From contig RHKY01000024.1 in assembly GCA_008363385.1 (NCBI GenBank), positions 1-64,000 of the forward strand: a stretch of DNA of 64,000 bases, in the 5' to 3' direction. The position numbers and the translations under genes are program-made. Of the stretch, positions 7,167-15,677 are shown one piece after another. The notes beneath the pieces are model-generated. The model did no database searches. It saw nothing but the letters and a program-made list of their open reading frames with translations, and was not told where the DNA came from. Position 1 is the first letter of the stretch; each line of letters begins with the position of its first letter. Origin of the DNA: Acidobacteriota bacterium (GTDB taxonomy: Bacteria > Acidobacteriota > Thermoanaerobaculia > UBA5066).

Positions 7167-9752
7167 ATGGCCTTCCACCGAACGGGGACACCGTGCCCCG
7201 ACGCCCGGAACCACGCACGACGCTTCACCGGGTGCCTCCGCGACGACGGCAGCTCGTGGTCCCGGAGACGGCCCGCCAGGCAGAGTCCATCGACGCGCGT
7301 CGCGCTCGCTGCGATGCTCACCCTCGGCGTCGGGATGCGGGCGCGCGCAGCCGACCTGCGGGTGACGACGCTCGCCGGGCCCCTCGGAGGCCCGGGGTAC
7401 GCCGACGGCGTCGGCACCGCTGCGCAGTTCAGCCTGCCGGAGGGTATCGCGAGCGACGGCGGCGCGAACCTGTACGTGTCGGATTACAGGAATCACACGA
7501 TCCGTCGCGTCGACCTCGCGACGGGGCTCGTCTCCACGCTCGCCGGGAAGCCCGGCTTCCCCGGTGCGCTCGACGGCAGCACGGGATCCGCCGCCCGTTT
7601 CGACTGTCCCGTCGGCATCGCCCTCGACGGCCAGGGGAACCTCTACGTCGTCGACGCGAACAGGTCGACGGTCCGGAAGGTGGTCCTCGGGACGGGGCAG
7701 GTGGCGACGACCGCAGGCCTGGCTGGGCAGTGGGGCTCGTCGGACGGAGCCGGAACGGCGGCCAGGTTCAAGATGCCACGAGGCGTCGCCTCGGATGGCC
7801 TCGGGAACCTCTACGTCGCCGACTCCGGGAACAGCACGATCCGCAAGGTGGCCGTCCCGACGGGCGAGGTGACGACGATTGCCGGCCTGGCGGGACAGAC
7901 CGGGTCCGCGGACGGCGTCGCCAGTACGGCCCGGTTCAAGGACCCGCGCGGGGTCGTGCTCGACGGCCCGGACGCGCTCTACGTGACGGATTCCGGCAAT
8001 CACACGCTGAGGAGGCTCGTCCTGTCGACCGGCCAGGTGACGACGGTCGCGGGAGCCGCGGGGCAGTTGGGGACGGCCGACGGCGTCGGCGGCGCCGCGA
8101 GATTCAACTGGCCGATCGGGGTGGACTCGGATCGAGCGGGACGCCTCTACGTGGCCGACATGCACGGCAGCACGATCCGAGAAGTCGTCCTGTCGACGAA
8201 CCAGGTGACGACGTTCGCGGGGTCGGCGGGCAATACCGGCTCGGCGGACGGGTTCGGGACCGCGGCGAGGTTCTTCTGGCCGACCGCCCTGACGGTGTCC
8301 GGCGACGGGACGCTGTACGTGGCGGACGGCTGGAACAGCACGGTCCGCGAGGTGCTGCTTTCCTCGGCCCGGGTGACGACGGTGGCGGGTTCCGGCCTGG
8401 AGATCGGCTCGGCCGACGGGGCCGGAACGGCGGCCCGATTCGCCTACCCCAGGGGCCTGGCGCTCGACGGCTCCGGGACCCTCTACGTCGGAGACAACGG
8501 CAATCACACCGTCCGGAAGGTGGTCGTGGCCACGGGCGAGGTGACGACCCTGGCGGGGGCGGCGGGGCAGTCCGGATCGACGGACGGTGCGGGGAGCGCG
8601 GCGAGGTTCGCGTGCCCGTCCGCGCTGGTCTTCGACGGAAGCGGGAGCCTGTTCGTCTCGGACCGCTGCAACCACACGATCCGGAAGGTGGCGCTCTCGA
8701 CCGCGCTGGTCACGACGGTCGCCGGGTCCGCGGGCTCCGCTGGCTCCGATGACGGGACCGGGTCCGCGGCGAGGTTCAACGACCTGGAAGGCCTCGCGTT
8801 GGACGGGATGGGGAACCTCTTCGTCGCCGACGCAGGCAACCACACCATCCGGATCGTCGTCCTCTCGTCGAGAGAGGTGACCACCCTCGCGGGCGCGCCG
8901 GGAACGGCGGGCTCGGCAGACGGTACAGGGACTGCCGCGCGGTTCAACGACCCGCGAGGCCTGGCCTTCGACGAGTCCGGCACCCTCTACGTGACCGACT
9001 CGGTGAACGACACGCTCCGAGCCGTCGTCCCCTCGACCGCGCAGGTCTCCACCGTCGCCGGTACGGCAGGGCAGTCTGGCTCCGTCGACGGCGCGGGAAC
9101 GACCGCACGGTTCTGGCGTCCCTGGGCCGTGGCCAGCGACGGCCAGGGAGCCCTCTTCGTGTCGGACTCCAGCAACCACACGCTTCGCAGGATCGAGCTC
9201 GCGACGGGCCTGGTCACCACGATCGCCGGCATCCCACGCGGTCAGGGCGACGTCGACGGCGTTGCCGAGCTGGCGCGGTTCAGCAGCCCGGTGGCGCTCG
9301 CCGTTGCCCCCGACGGCCGTCTCCTCGCGACCGAGATCGGCGGCCACCGCGTCCGCAGCGCCCGGCCCATTGACAGCCCGACGAGGTACCACGCGCTGCC
9401 TCCCTGCCGGGTCCTGGACACGCGAGGACCCGGGCCGCCGGTCGCGGGGAACCCGCTGACGGCGGGCGCGTCCCGGGTCCTCCGGGTGATCGGGACGTGC
9501 TCGGTCCCGGCGACGGCGTGGGCGGTCTCGTCCAACGTCACCGTCGTCGCCCCCTCCTCCGCGGGCTTCCTGACGATCTGGCCCACGGGGTACCCGATGC
9601 CGGTAGCGAGCACCGTGAACTTCAGGGCGGGCCAGGTACGGGCGAACAACGCGCTCTTGACCCTCGGAACGAACGGCTCGGTGTCGGTTCACGCCGGCCT
9701 CGAGCCCGGCAAAGTCGACTTGATCCTCGACGTGACGGGGTGGTTCGAGTAG
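7167..9752 (+). CDS. Secreted NHL-repeat beta-propeller protein (copy 1)
   Basis: The protein is built from 12 units of about 55 residues with the pattern AARFxxPxGxAxDxxGNLYVADSGNHTIRKV, each closed by a variant of VTTVAG. These are NHL repeats, one blade each, so 12 blades suggest two six-bladed propellers. The start is uncertain: the ATG at 7167 has GGAGG about 13 nt upstream, while an ATG at 7077 adds 30 residues and has a weaker site. A hydrophobic segment before ARAADLRVTT looks like a signal peptide with a long basic n-region. The last 120 or so residues form a separate domain, from PPCRVLDTR to LDVTGWFE. NHL propellers bind proteins, RNA or ligands; secretion here suggests an extracellular role, which is inference. 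The downstream gene is a paralogue 21 nt away. Confidence 0.82.
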   Translation: MAFHRTGTPCPDARNHARRFTGCLRDDGSSWSRRRPARQSPSTRVALAAMLTLGVGMRARAADLRVTTLAGPLGGPGYADGVGTAAQFSLPEGIASDGGANLYVSDYRNHTIRRVDLATGLVSTLAGKPGFPGALDGSTGSAARFDCPVGIALDGQGNLYVVDANRSTVRKVVLGTGQVATTAGLAGQWGSSDGAGTAARFKMPRGVASDGLGNLYVADSGNSTIRKVAVPTGEVTTIAGLAGQTGSADGVASTARFKDPRGVVLDGPDALYVTDSGNHTLRRLVLSTGQVTTVAGAAGQLGTADGVGGAARFNWPIGVDSDRAGRLYVADMHGSTIREVVLSTNQVTTFAGSAGNTGSADGFGTAARFFWPTALTVSGDGTLYVADGWNSTVREVLLSSARVTTVAGSGLEIGSADGAGTAARFAYPRGLALDGSGTLYVGDNGNHTVRKVVVATGEVTTLAGAAGQSGSTDGAGSAARFACPSALVFDGSGSLFVSDRCNHTIRKVALSTALVTTVAGSAGSAGSDDGTGSAARFNDLEGLALDGMGNLFVADAGNHTIRIVVLSSREVTTLAGAPGTAGSADGTGTAARFNDPRGLAFDESGTLYVTDSVNDTLRAVVPSTAQVSTVAGTAGQSGSVDGAGTTARFWRPWAVASDGQGALFVSDSSNHTLRRIELATGLVTTIAGIPRGQGDVDGVAELARFSSPVALAVAPDGRLLATEIGGHRVRSARPIDSPTRYHALPPCRVLDTRGPGPPVAGNPLTAGASRVLRVIGTCSVPATAWAVSSNVTVVAPSSAGFLTIWPTGYPMPVASTVNFRAGQVRANNALLTLGTNGSVSVHAGLEPGKVDLILDVTGWFE

Positions 9753-9773
9753 AGCCGGGAAGGAGTCGAGGGA

Positions 9774-12287
9774 ATGGACAGATCCCTGCGGCCCTGCATC
9801 GCGAGTCCGATCCCGCGGGCGGCGGCCACCTCTCTTCGTCTCTGCTTCGCCCTGCTCCTCCTCCCCGTTCTCCCCGCGAGGGGCGAGGAATACCGTGTGA
9901 CGACCCTCGCGGGACCGATCGGCGGCCCCGGCTACGCCGACGGGATCGGCACGGCCGCCCAGCTCTCGAACCCGGGTGGCGTGGCTGTCGCGCCGGATGG
10001 GAGCGTCTACATCGCCGACACTGGCAACCACACGATCCGCCGCCTCGATCGGACGACCGGCGCCGTGTCTACGATCGCGGGTGTCCCCGGCGTCCGCGGA
10101 GCGGTGGACGGCAGCACGGGCTCGGCGGCGCGCTTCGACCGGCCCTCGGAGATCGCGTTCGACGCAACAGGCAACCTCTACGTGGCCGACACCAACAACG
10201 CCACGATCCGGAAGGTCGTGCCGTCGACGGGGCAGGTGACGACGGTGGCCGGCCTCGCGGGGAGCCCCGGGACCGCGGACGGCGTCGGGACGGCAGCGCG
10301 CTTCCGCGACCCCACCGGTCTCGCTTCCGACGGGCATGGAAACCTCTACATCGCGGACGCGGACGCCTACACGATCCGGAAGCTCGTCCTCGCCACGGGT
10401 CAGGTAACGACGGTCGCGGGCTCGCCCGGCCTCCACGGGTCGGCGGACGGCGCGGGGACCGCCGCCCGCTTTTTCGGCCCCATCGGTCTTGCCACGGATG
10501 CCGCGGGGAACGTCTACGTCGCCGACACGTTCAACGACCTAATCCGCAGGCTCGTCCCGTCGACGGGGGAGGTGACGACGCTCGCGGGGCTGGCGGAGCA
10601 GTCGGGGGCGTCCGACGGCACCGGCACGACCGCGCGCTTCTACTGGCCGCAGGGCGTGACGGCGGACGGGCAGGGAAACCTCTACGTCGCCGACTCGCGG
10701 AACAACTCGATCCGCAAGCTCGTCCTTTCGACCGGCCAGGTGACGACGGCGGCGGGGCTCCCGCCGTCGAGCGGCTCGGCGGACGGCGTGGGGACCGCGG
10801 CGCGCTTCAACTGGCCCCGTTGCCTCGTTCCCGACGGCAGCGGGAGCCTGCTCATCACCGACAGCTGGAACGGCACGCTTCGCAGAATGGAGCTCGCAGG
10901 GGCCTCCGTGACGACGATCGCCGGACAGCCTCCCCAGCGAGGCTCGTCGGACGGTTCCGGGACGGCGGCACGATTTTCGCATCCGGAGGGTCTCGCGGCC
11001 GACGACGCAGGGGGGCTCTACGTCGCGGACAGCTCGAACCACACGATCCGGCAGGTCGATCTCGCCACGGGGGCCGTGACCACGTTCGCGGGGGCGGCCC
11101 TGCAGTGGGGCTCGGCGGACGGGACGGGCACCGCCGCGCGGTTCGGCAACCCGATCGGGCTCGAGCTTCACGCCCCGGGGGACCTCTACGTCCTCGACAC
11201 GGGAAACCACACGGTCCGGAAGATCGTCCTGCCGACGGGGCAAGTGACGACGCTGGCGGGGTCCCCCGGGCTCTCGGGAACCGCGGACGGCACGGGGACC
11301 GAAGCGCGCTTCTACTCCCCACGAGACCTCGCCCTCGACGCGTTCGGGAACCTCTACGTCGCCGACAGCCACAACCACACGATCCGGAAGATCGTCCTGT
11401 CGACGGGGCAGGTGACGACGCTGGCGGGGTCGCCCGGCCAGTCCGGGTCGGCGGACGGGACGGGGACCGCGGCCCGCTTCTACTTCCCCTACGGTCTTGC
11501 CTTGGACGAGGGGGGAGACCTTTTCGTCGCCGACACCTGGAACGACACGATCCGCCGCGTGGACCCCGCAACGGGCGCGGTCATCACCTTCGCGGGGCAG
11601 CCAGGGCAGGTGGGCTCGGCCGACGGAACCGGGACGGCGGCGCGGTTCTCCTACCCGTATCGGGTGAGGGAGGCGGAGCCGGGCGTCCTCTACGTCGCCG
11701 ACTCCAGCAACTGCACCCTCCGGAAGATCGAGACATCCAGCGCCCGGGTGACGATCCTCGCCGGGGCACCGGAATCCTGCGGCGGCGTGGACGGCGTCGG
11801 AGAGCTGTCACGTTTCAACACCCCGGCCGGCCTCGCGGTGGCCCCCGACGGGCGGCTCGTCGTGGCGGACCGGGACAACCACCGCATCCGGCTGGCTCGT
11901 CCCGCCGCGAGCCCGGCGAAATACCACACCCTGGCCCCCTGCCGGGTGCTGGACACGCGAGGGGGGACGGTGCCGATCGGCGGTCCGCCGATCCCCGCCG
12001 GCGACTCCCGGGTCTACCGAATCGTCGGGAACTGCTCCGTGCCGGCGACGGCGTGGGCGGTGAGCGCCAACGTCACCGTCACCGGGGCGTCGACGCCGGG
12101 CTTCCTGTCGCTCTGGCAGACCGGTTACCCGATGCCGCTCACGAGCACGGTCAACTTCAAGGCGGGTCAGGTGCGCGCGAACAACGCCGTCCTCAACCTT
12201 GGGGCGAGCGGTTCCGTCTCGGTCTTCGCGGGCATGGGGTCCGGCCAGGTCGACGTGATCCTCGACGTGACGGGGTGGTTCGAGTAG
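9774..12287 (+). CDS. Secreted NHL-repeat beta-propeller protein (copy 2)
   Basis: This 837-residue paralogue of the preceding gene starts at an ATG 21 nt after its stop. It has a clear signal peptide (LRLCFALLLLPVLPARG) before EEYRVTTLAG. It again has 12 NHL units closed by VTT-AG motifs, so both proteins keep the same blade number. The same C-terminal domain ends in LDVTGWFE. The spacing suggests co-transcription and origin by tandem duplication. A ligand cannot be predicted. It converges on ktrA, with 22 nt between the stops. Confidence 0.88.
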   Translation: MDRSLRPCIASPIPRAAATSLRLCFALLLLPVLPARGEEYRVTTLAGPIGGPGYADGIGTAAQLSNPGGVAVAPDGSVYIADTGNHTIRRLDRTTGAVSTIAGVPGVRGAVDGSTGSAARFDRPSEIAFDATGNLYVADTNNATIRKVVPSTGQVTTVAGLAGSPGTADGVGTAARFRDPTGLASDGHGNLYIADADAYTIRKLVLATGQVTTVAGSPGLHGSADGAGTAARFFGPIGLATDAAGNVYVADTFNDLIRRLVPSTGEVTTLAGLAEQSGASDGTGTTARFYWPQGVTADGQGNLYVADSRNNSIRKLVLSTGQVTTAAGLPPSSGSADGVGTAARFNWPRCLVPDGSGSLLITDSWNGTLRRMELAGASVTTIAGQPPQRGSSDGSGTAARFSHPEGLAADDAGGLYVADSSNHTIRQVDLATGAVTTFAGAALQWGSADGTGTAARFGNPIGLELHAPGDLYVLDTGNHTVRKIVLPTGQVTTLAGSPGLSGTADGTGTEARFYSPRDLALDAFGNLYVADSHNHTIRKIVLSTGQVTTLAGSPGQSGSADGTGTAARFYFPYGLALDEGGDLFVADTWNDTIRRVDPATGAVITFAGQPGQVGSADGTGTAARFSYPYRVREAEPGVLYVADSSNCTLRKIETSSARVTILAGAPESCGGVDGVGELSRFNTPAGLAVAPDGRLVVADRDNHRIRLARPAASPAKYHTLAPCRVLDTRGGTVPIGGPPIPAGDSRVYRIVGNCSVPATAWAVSANVTVTGASTPGFLSLWQTGYPMPLTSTVNFKAGQVRANNAVLNLGASGSVSVFAGMGSGQVDVILDVTGWFE

Positions 12288-12309
12288 GGAGGGACCGGGG
12301 GCGGGGCGA

Positions 12310-12999
12310 TCAGCCCGCCAGCTTCTCGATCGCCTTCTTCGGGCCGAAGACGATCAGGGTGTCGCCGCGCTCGATCCGGGCCTCGGGGGGGAGGACGCCG
12401 AGGATCCGCTCCTCGGTCCGGTCGAGGAGGCCGAAGAGCTGGGGCACCTTCACGACGCGGCGGATCGTCACGAGGAGGAGGCCGTACTGCTCGCGGAATC
12501 GGACCTCGCCGACCGTCCGGTCGACGACGCTCTCGGGTGCCGCCAGCTCGGCGATCGTGTCGTCGCGCGAGAGCGCGAACGAGTCGACGACGCCCGTCAG
12601 CATGAGAGTCGTCGAGAGGCGCGTGACGGCCTCGGAGATCGGCAGGACCACCTCGTTGACGCCGAGCATCTGGAGGATCCGCTCGTGCCGCTCGGAGACG
12701 GCGCGGACGATGATCCGCCGCACCCCCGTCTCGCGGAGGAGGATGGTCGTCAGGACGGCCGCCTCGAAGTCCTCGCCGAAGCTGACGACGACCGCGTCCA
12801 GCTCGGCCAGGCGCTGCTCGGCCAGGGCCTCCTTGTCTGTGGCGTCGAGGCGGACGGTGTGGGCGACCTCGTCCTTGACGGCGTCGAGCTTCCCGGCGTC
12901 CCCGTCGATGGCCAGCACCTCGGCGCCGCGCCGGGCCAGCTCCAGAGCCAGCTGGCTGCCGAAGTTGCCCAGGCCGATGACGGCGAACTGGCGTCGCAC
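12310..12999 (-). CDS. ktrA: KtrA/TrkA-type potassium channel regulatory subunit
   Basis: At 229 residues it is the size of a single-RCK KtrA rather than the doubled TrkA. The N-terminus shows the nucleotide-binding Rossmann motif GLGNFGSQLALELARRGAEV with an acidic residue (AID) at the end of strand 2. A C-terminal RCK_C-like domain follows from about residue 140. Such subunits form octameric rings under the membrane and gate the K+-translocating partner in response to bound nucleotide. It lies 4 nt behind the KtrB/TrkH gene, so the pair is very likely one operon. Confidence 0.9.
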   Translation of the reverse strand: MRRQFAVIGLGNFGSQLALELARRGAEVLAIDGDAGKLDAVKDEVAHTVRLDATDKEALAEQRLAELDAVVVSFGEDFEAAVLTTILLRETGVRRIIVRAVSERHERILQMLGVNEVVLPISEAVTRLSTTLMLTGVVDSFALSRDDTIAELAAPESVVDRTVGEVRFREQYGLLLVTIRRVVKVPQLFGLLDRTEERILGVLPPEARIERGDTLIVFGPKKAIEKLAG

Positions 13000-13003
13000 G
13001 GCC

Positions 13004-14800
13004 CTACGTTACCAGGACGTCCGAGGAGGCGTACTCGTGGGGGGTCACCCGGGCCGGCGGCGTCAGGGCGATGACGACCCCCAGGAGTCCGACGCGGCCG
13101 CCCAGCATCAGGGCGACGACGACCAGCTTCCCGATCCAGGAGAGGGTGGGCGTCACCCCGGTCGAGAGGCCGACGGTCGAGACGGCCGAGATGACCTCGA
13201 AGAGGAGGTCGAGGAACGGGGCGCGCTCGACGAGGAGGAGGGCGAAGAGCGCCACGCCGACGACGACGAACGACAGGAGCGCCGTCGAGAAGGCCCTCGC
13301 GACCGACAGCGGAGAGACCTGGCGGCGGAACAGCTCGATCCGGTTCTTCCCCGAGGCGATGGCGTGGATGTTCAGGACCGACAGGGCGAGCGTCGTGGTC
13401 TTCACGCCCCCGGCGGTCGAGGCGGGGGAGCCGCCGACCCACATCAGGAAGACGACGAGGAAGAGGGTGGCCGGCGAGAGGGCGGCCATCTCGACGGTGT
13501 TGAAGCCCGCCGTCCGCGAGGAGACCGAGAGGAAGAGCGCGGCCAGGAGGCCGCGGCCGGGGGAGAGCGCGGCGAAGGACCGGCTCGCCTCGATGGCGGC
13601 GATCCCCAGCGTCCCGAGGACGACGAGGATCCCCGACGTGACGAGGACCAGCTTGGTGTGGACCGACAGGCGCTCGCGCCGGGCGAGGAGCCCCGCCAGG
13701 CCGGCCAGGACCGGGACGCCCAGCCCGCCCGCCGTGACCAGGACCATCACCGTCGAGAGGACGGGCAGGTCGTAGGCGAGCGAGGTCTCGGCCAGGTTCA
13801 GCGGCGTCAGGGCGAACCCCGCGTTGCAGAAGGCCGAGACCGAGACGAAGACGGCCGAGAAGAGACGGCCCGAGCCGTGGAGGGCCTCCTCGGGGAGGAC
13901 GCGGTAGAGGACCGCGGCGCCCGTCCCCTCGAACAGGAGCGTGGCGAAAGCGATCTTGGCGGCGGTCGCGCGCAACCGGCCGAAGCTCTCCTCTCCGACG
14001 AGGGACTGCATCGCCGCGTACTGCCGGAGCGTGGAGCCCCCGGCCAGGAGGAACGCGAAGACCGTAGTCAGCGTCATGATCCCGAGGCCCCCGGCCTGGA
14101 TCAGGACGAGGAGGATCCCCTTGCCGAGAGGGGTGAAGGTGCGCGCGGTGTCGACCACCGTCAGGCCCGTGACCGAGGCCGCGCTCGCCGCGGTGAAGAG
14201 CGCGTCCACCGGCGCGATCGTCCCGGCCCGCGTGGCGCGTGGCAGGAGGAGGAGCCCGGTCCCCACGGCGGTCAGGAGGAGGAAGCTCGCGAGGATGAGC
14301 GCGCCGGGCTGGACGCTCCGCCCCATCAGCCTCTTGCTGTACCGGATCCAGCCCGGGACGATGGCGACGGCGAAGAGCGCCTGCGTGAAGACGAGGTAGA
14401 GCTGCCCGACGGCGTCGGGGGAGAGCGTCGCGCGCCCCGGGAGGAGGTCGGCCAGGTGGCCGCCGCTCGCCAGGTGGACGCCGATGACGGCGAACAGGAC
14501 GAGGTCGACGCGGCGCGTCTTCACGAAGTGGCGCCGGTCGTCCGCCAGGAGCCCCTTGGCCGTCCCGAGGAGGGCGAACCACCCGACGATGTGCGGCCCG
14601 GCCGCGTCGACGGCCGCCAGGAAGAGCGGGTCCGAGCGGAAGCCGTACTCGTGCACGAGGGCCGAGAGCGCCACGAGGGCGAGGAGGAAGAGGACCTTGT
14701 CGACGGCGTGCCGGGCGTCGCGCTTGAGGAGGTCCGACCTCCTCGGGCCCCGGGCCCGGGACAGCAGCTCGGAGAGGGGGCGGGGCGACGGGAGACGCAT
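13004..14800 (-). CDS. ktrB: KtrB/TrkH-type potassium transporter with N-terminal extension
   Basis: This integral membrane subunit is 598 residues. The four pore loops are visible as SVTGLTVVDT, FCNAGFALTP, SRTAGFNTVE and VSTVGLSTGVTP, the hallmark of the SKT superfamily. The ATG at 14800 has GAGGA 5 nt upstream. The protein is longer than typical KtrB or TrkH (roughly 450-480 residues) because about 130 residues with around four extra hydrophobic segments precede the core. It should import K+, probably coupled to Na+ or H+, under control of the adjacent RCK subunit. The Tam-like gene lies 29 nt upstream on the same strand. Confidence 0.9.
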   Translation of the reverse strand: MRLPSPRPLSELLSRARGPRRSDLLKRDARHAVDKVLFLLALVALSALVHEYGFRSDPLFLAAVDAAGPHIVGWFALLGTAKGLLADDRRHFVKTRRVDLVLFAVIGVHLASGGHLADLLPGRATLSPDAVGQLYLVFTQALFAVAIVPGWIRYSKRLMGRSVQPGALILASFLLLTAVGTGLLLLPRATRAGTIAPVDALFTAASAASVTGLTVVDTARTFTPLGKGILLVLIQAGGLGIMTLTTVFAFLLAGGSTLRQYAAMQSLVGEESFGRLRATAAKIAFATLLFEGTGAAVLYRVLPEEALHGSGRLFSAVFVSVSAFCNAGFALTPLNLAETSLAYDLPVLSTVMVLVTAGGLGVPVLAGLAGLLARRERLSVHTKLVLVTSGILVVLGTLGIAAIEASRSFAALSPGRGLLAALFLSVSSRTAGFNTVEMAALSPATLFLVVFLMWVGGSPASTAGGVKTTTLALSVLNIHAIASGKNRIELFRRQVSPLSVARAFSTALLSFVVVGVALFALLLVERAPFLDLLFEVISAVSTVGLSTGVTPTLSWIGKLVVVALMLGGRVGLLGVVIALTPPARVTPHEYASSDVLVT

Positions 14801-14829
14801 CGGTCCTCGCCGGCTCCGCCCCGCCTCCC

Positions 14830-15603
14830 TCAGCGCCCCGCCCAGAGGAGGAGCCGCTTGAAGGTGAAGAAGAAGGGGCGGGCGTCCGGCAGGCGCGCCA
14901 GGAGCCGCTCGCGGTACCGGGCGAGGAACGCCTCGAAGTCCGCGGGCGAGAGGCGCGCCTTGTACTCGTTCAGGAGCGACCCCTTCACCCACTCGAAGAC
15001 GTCGTCGCGGGAGGGGAGCCGGTGGGTGTAGACCTGCATCCGGACGTTCATCTCCGGAAAGCCCAGCCGGTCGAGGAGGCGCGCGTACTCCTCGGGGGCG
15101 AGGCGGTTGTCGGGGTGCGACCAGCCGCCGAGGAGCGTGGCGAAGGGCTCCTCTCCCGCCACCTCGGTGGCGACGCGGTGCGTGGCGAAGTCCTGGTTGG
15201 CCGGGATCTGGGCGGCGACCTGGCCCTCCGGGGCGAGGGCCGAGGCCAGGCGCGCGAAGAGCCGCTCGTGGTCGGGGACGAAGTGGAGGGCGGCGTTGGA
15301 GAAGACGAGGTCGAAGGCCCCGTCCGGCTCCCACGTCCCGACGTCCTGCCGGAGGAACGAGAGCCCGCCCCCGGCGAAACCGGCGCTCTTCGCCAGCATC
15401 CCCTCGCTCGTGTCCAGGCCGATCGTCTCCCGGGCGGAGAGCGCCTCGTGCAGGCGCCGGGTCAGCTCGCCCGTCCCGCAGCCGAGGTCCACCACCCGCA
15501 TCCCGGGGCGCGGCTTCACGAGGGCCAGGAGGTCCTCGAACGGGAGCGTCCGCTCCCGCCGGAACCGCTCGTACTGGGCTGGGTCCCACTCGACCGTCGG
15601 CAC
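14830..15603 (-). CDS. SAM-dependent methyltransferase, trans-aconitate methyltransferase-like
   Basis: The class I methyltransferase motif VVDLGCGTGELTRRL lies near residue 35, with the acidic IGLDTS motif and FDLVFSNAALHFVPDH downstream. The opening WDPAQYERFRRERT matches the start of Tam (trans-aconitate 2-methyltransferase) proteins, and the length (257 residues) fits. I chose the GTG at 15603 because AGGAGG sits 6 nt upstream; a GTG at 15648 lacks a site and adds 15 residues. Tam methylates trans-aconitate, an aconitase inhibitor. The exact substrate here is inferred from family resemblance only. Confidence 0.82.
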   Translation of the reverse strand: MPTVEWDPAQYERFRRERTLPFEDLLALVKPRPGMRVVDLGCGTGELTRRLHEALSARETIGLDTSEGMLAKSAGFAGGGLSFLRQDVGTWEPDGAFDLVFSNAALHFVPDHERLFARLASALAPEGQVAAQIPANQDFATHRVATEVAGEEPFATLLGGWSHPDNRLAPEEYARLLDRLGFPEMNVRMQVYTHRLPSRDDVFEWVKGSLLNEYKARLSPADFEAFLARYRERLLARLPDARPFFFTFKRLLLWAGR

Positions 15604-15677
15604 CGGAAGCCTCCTGACGAGATCCTCGCACAGGCGGTGGACGGACACCCGCCGGGCGCTCAGAATGCCCCCGGCGG

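Noticed and set aside
6987-10436. Open frame of 1149 codons on the minus strand
   Set aside because: It is antisense to the NHL genes; its apparent repeats are mirror images of the NHL repeats.
9497-15031. Open frame of 1844 codons on the plus strand
   Set aside because: It is out of frame with the NHL genes and then antisense to ktrAB and the methyltransferase. It is very Arg/Gly/Pro-rich, as expected for shadow frames in GC-rich coding sequence.
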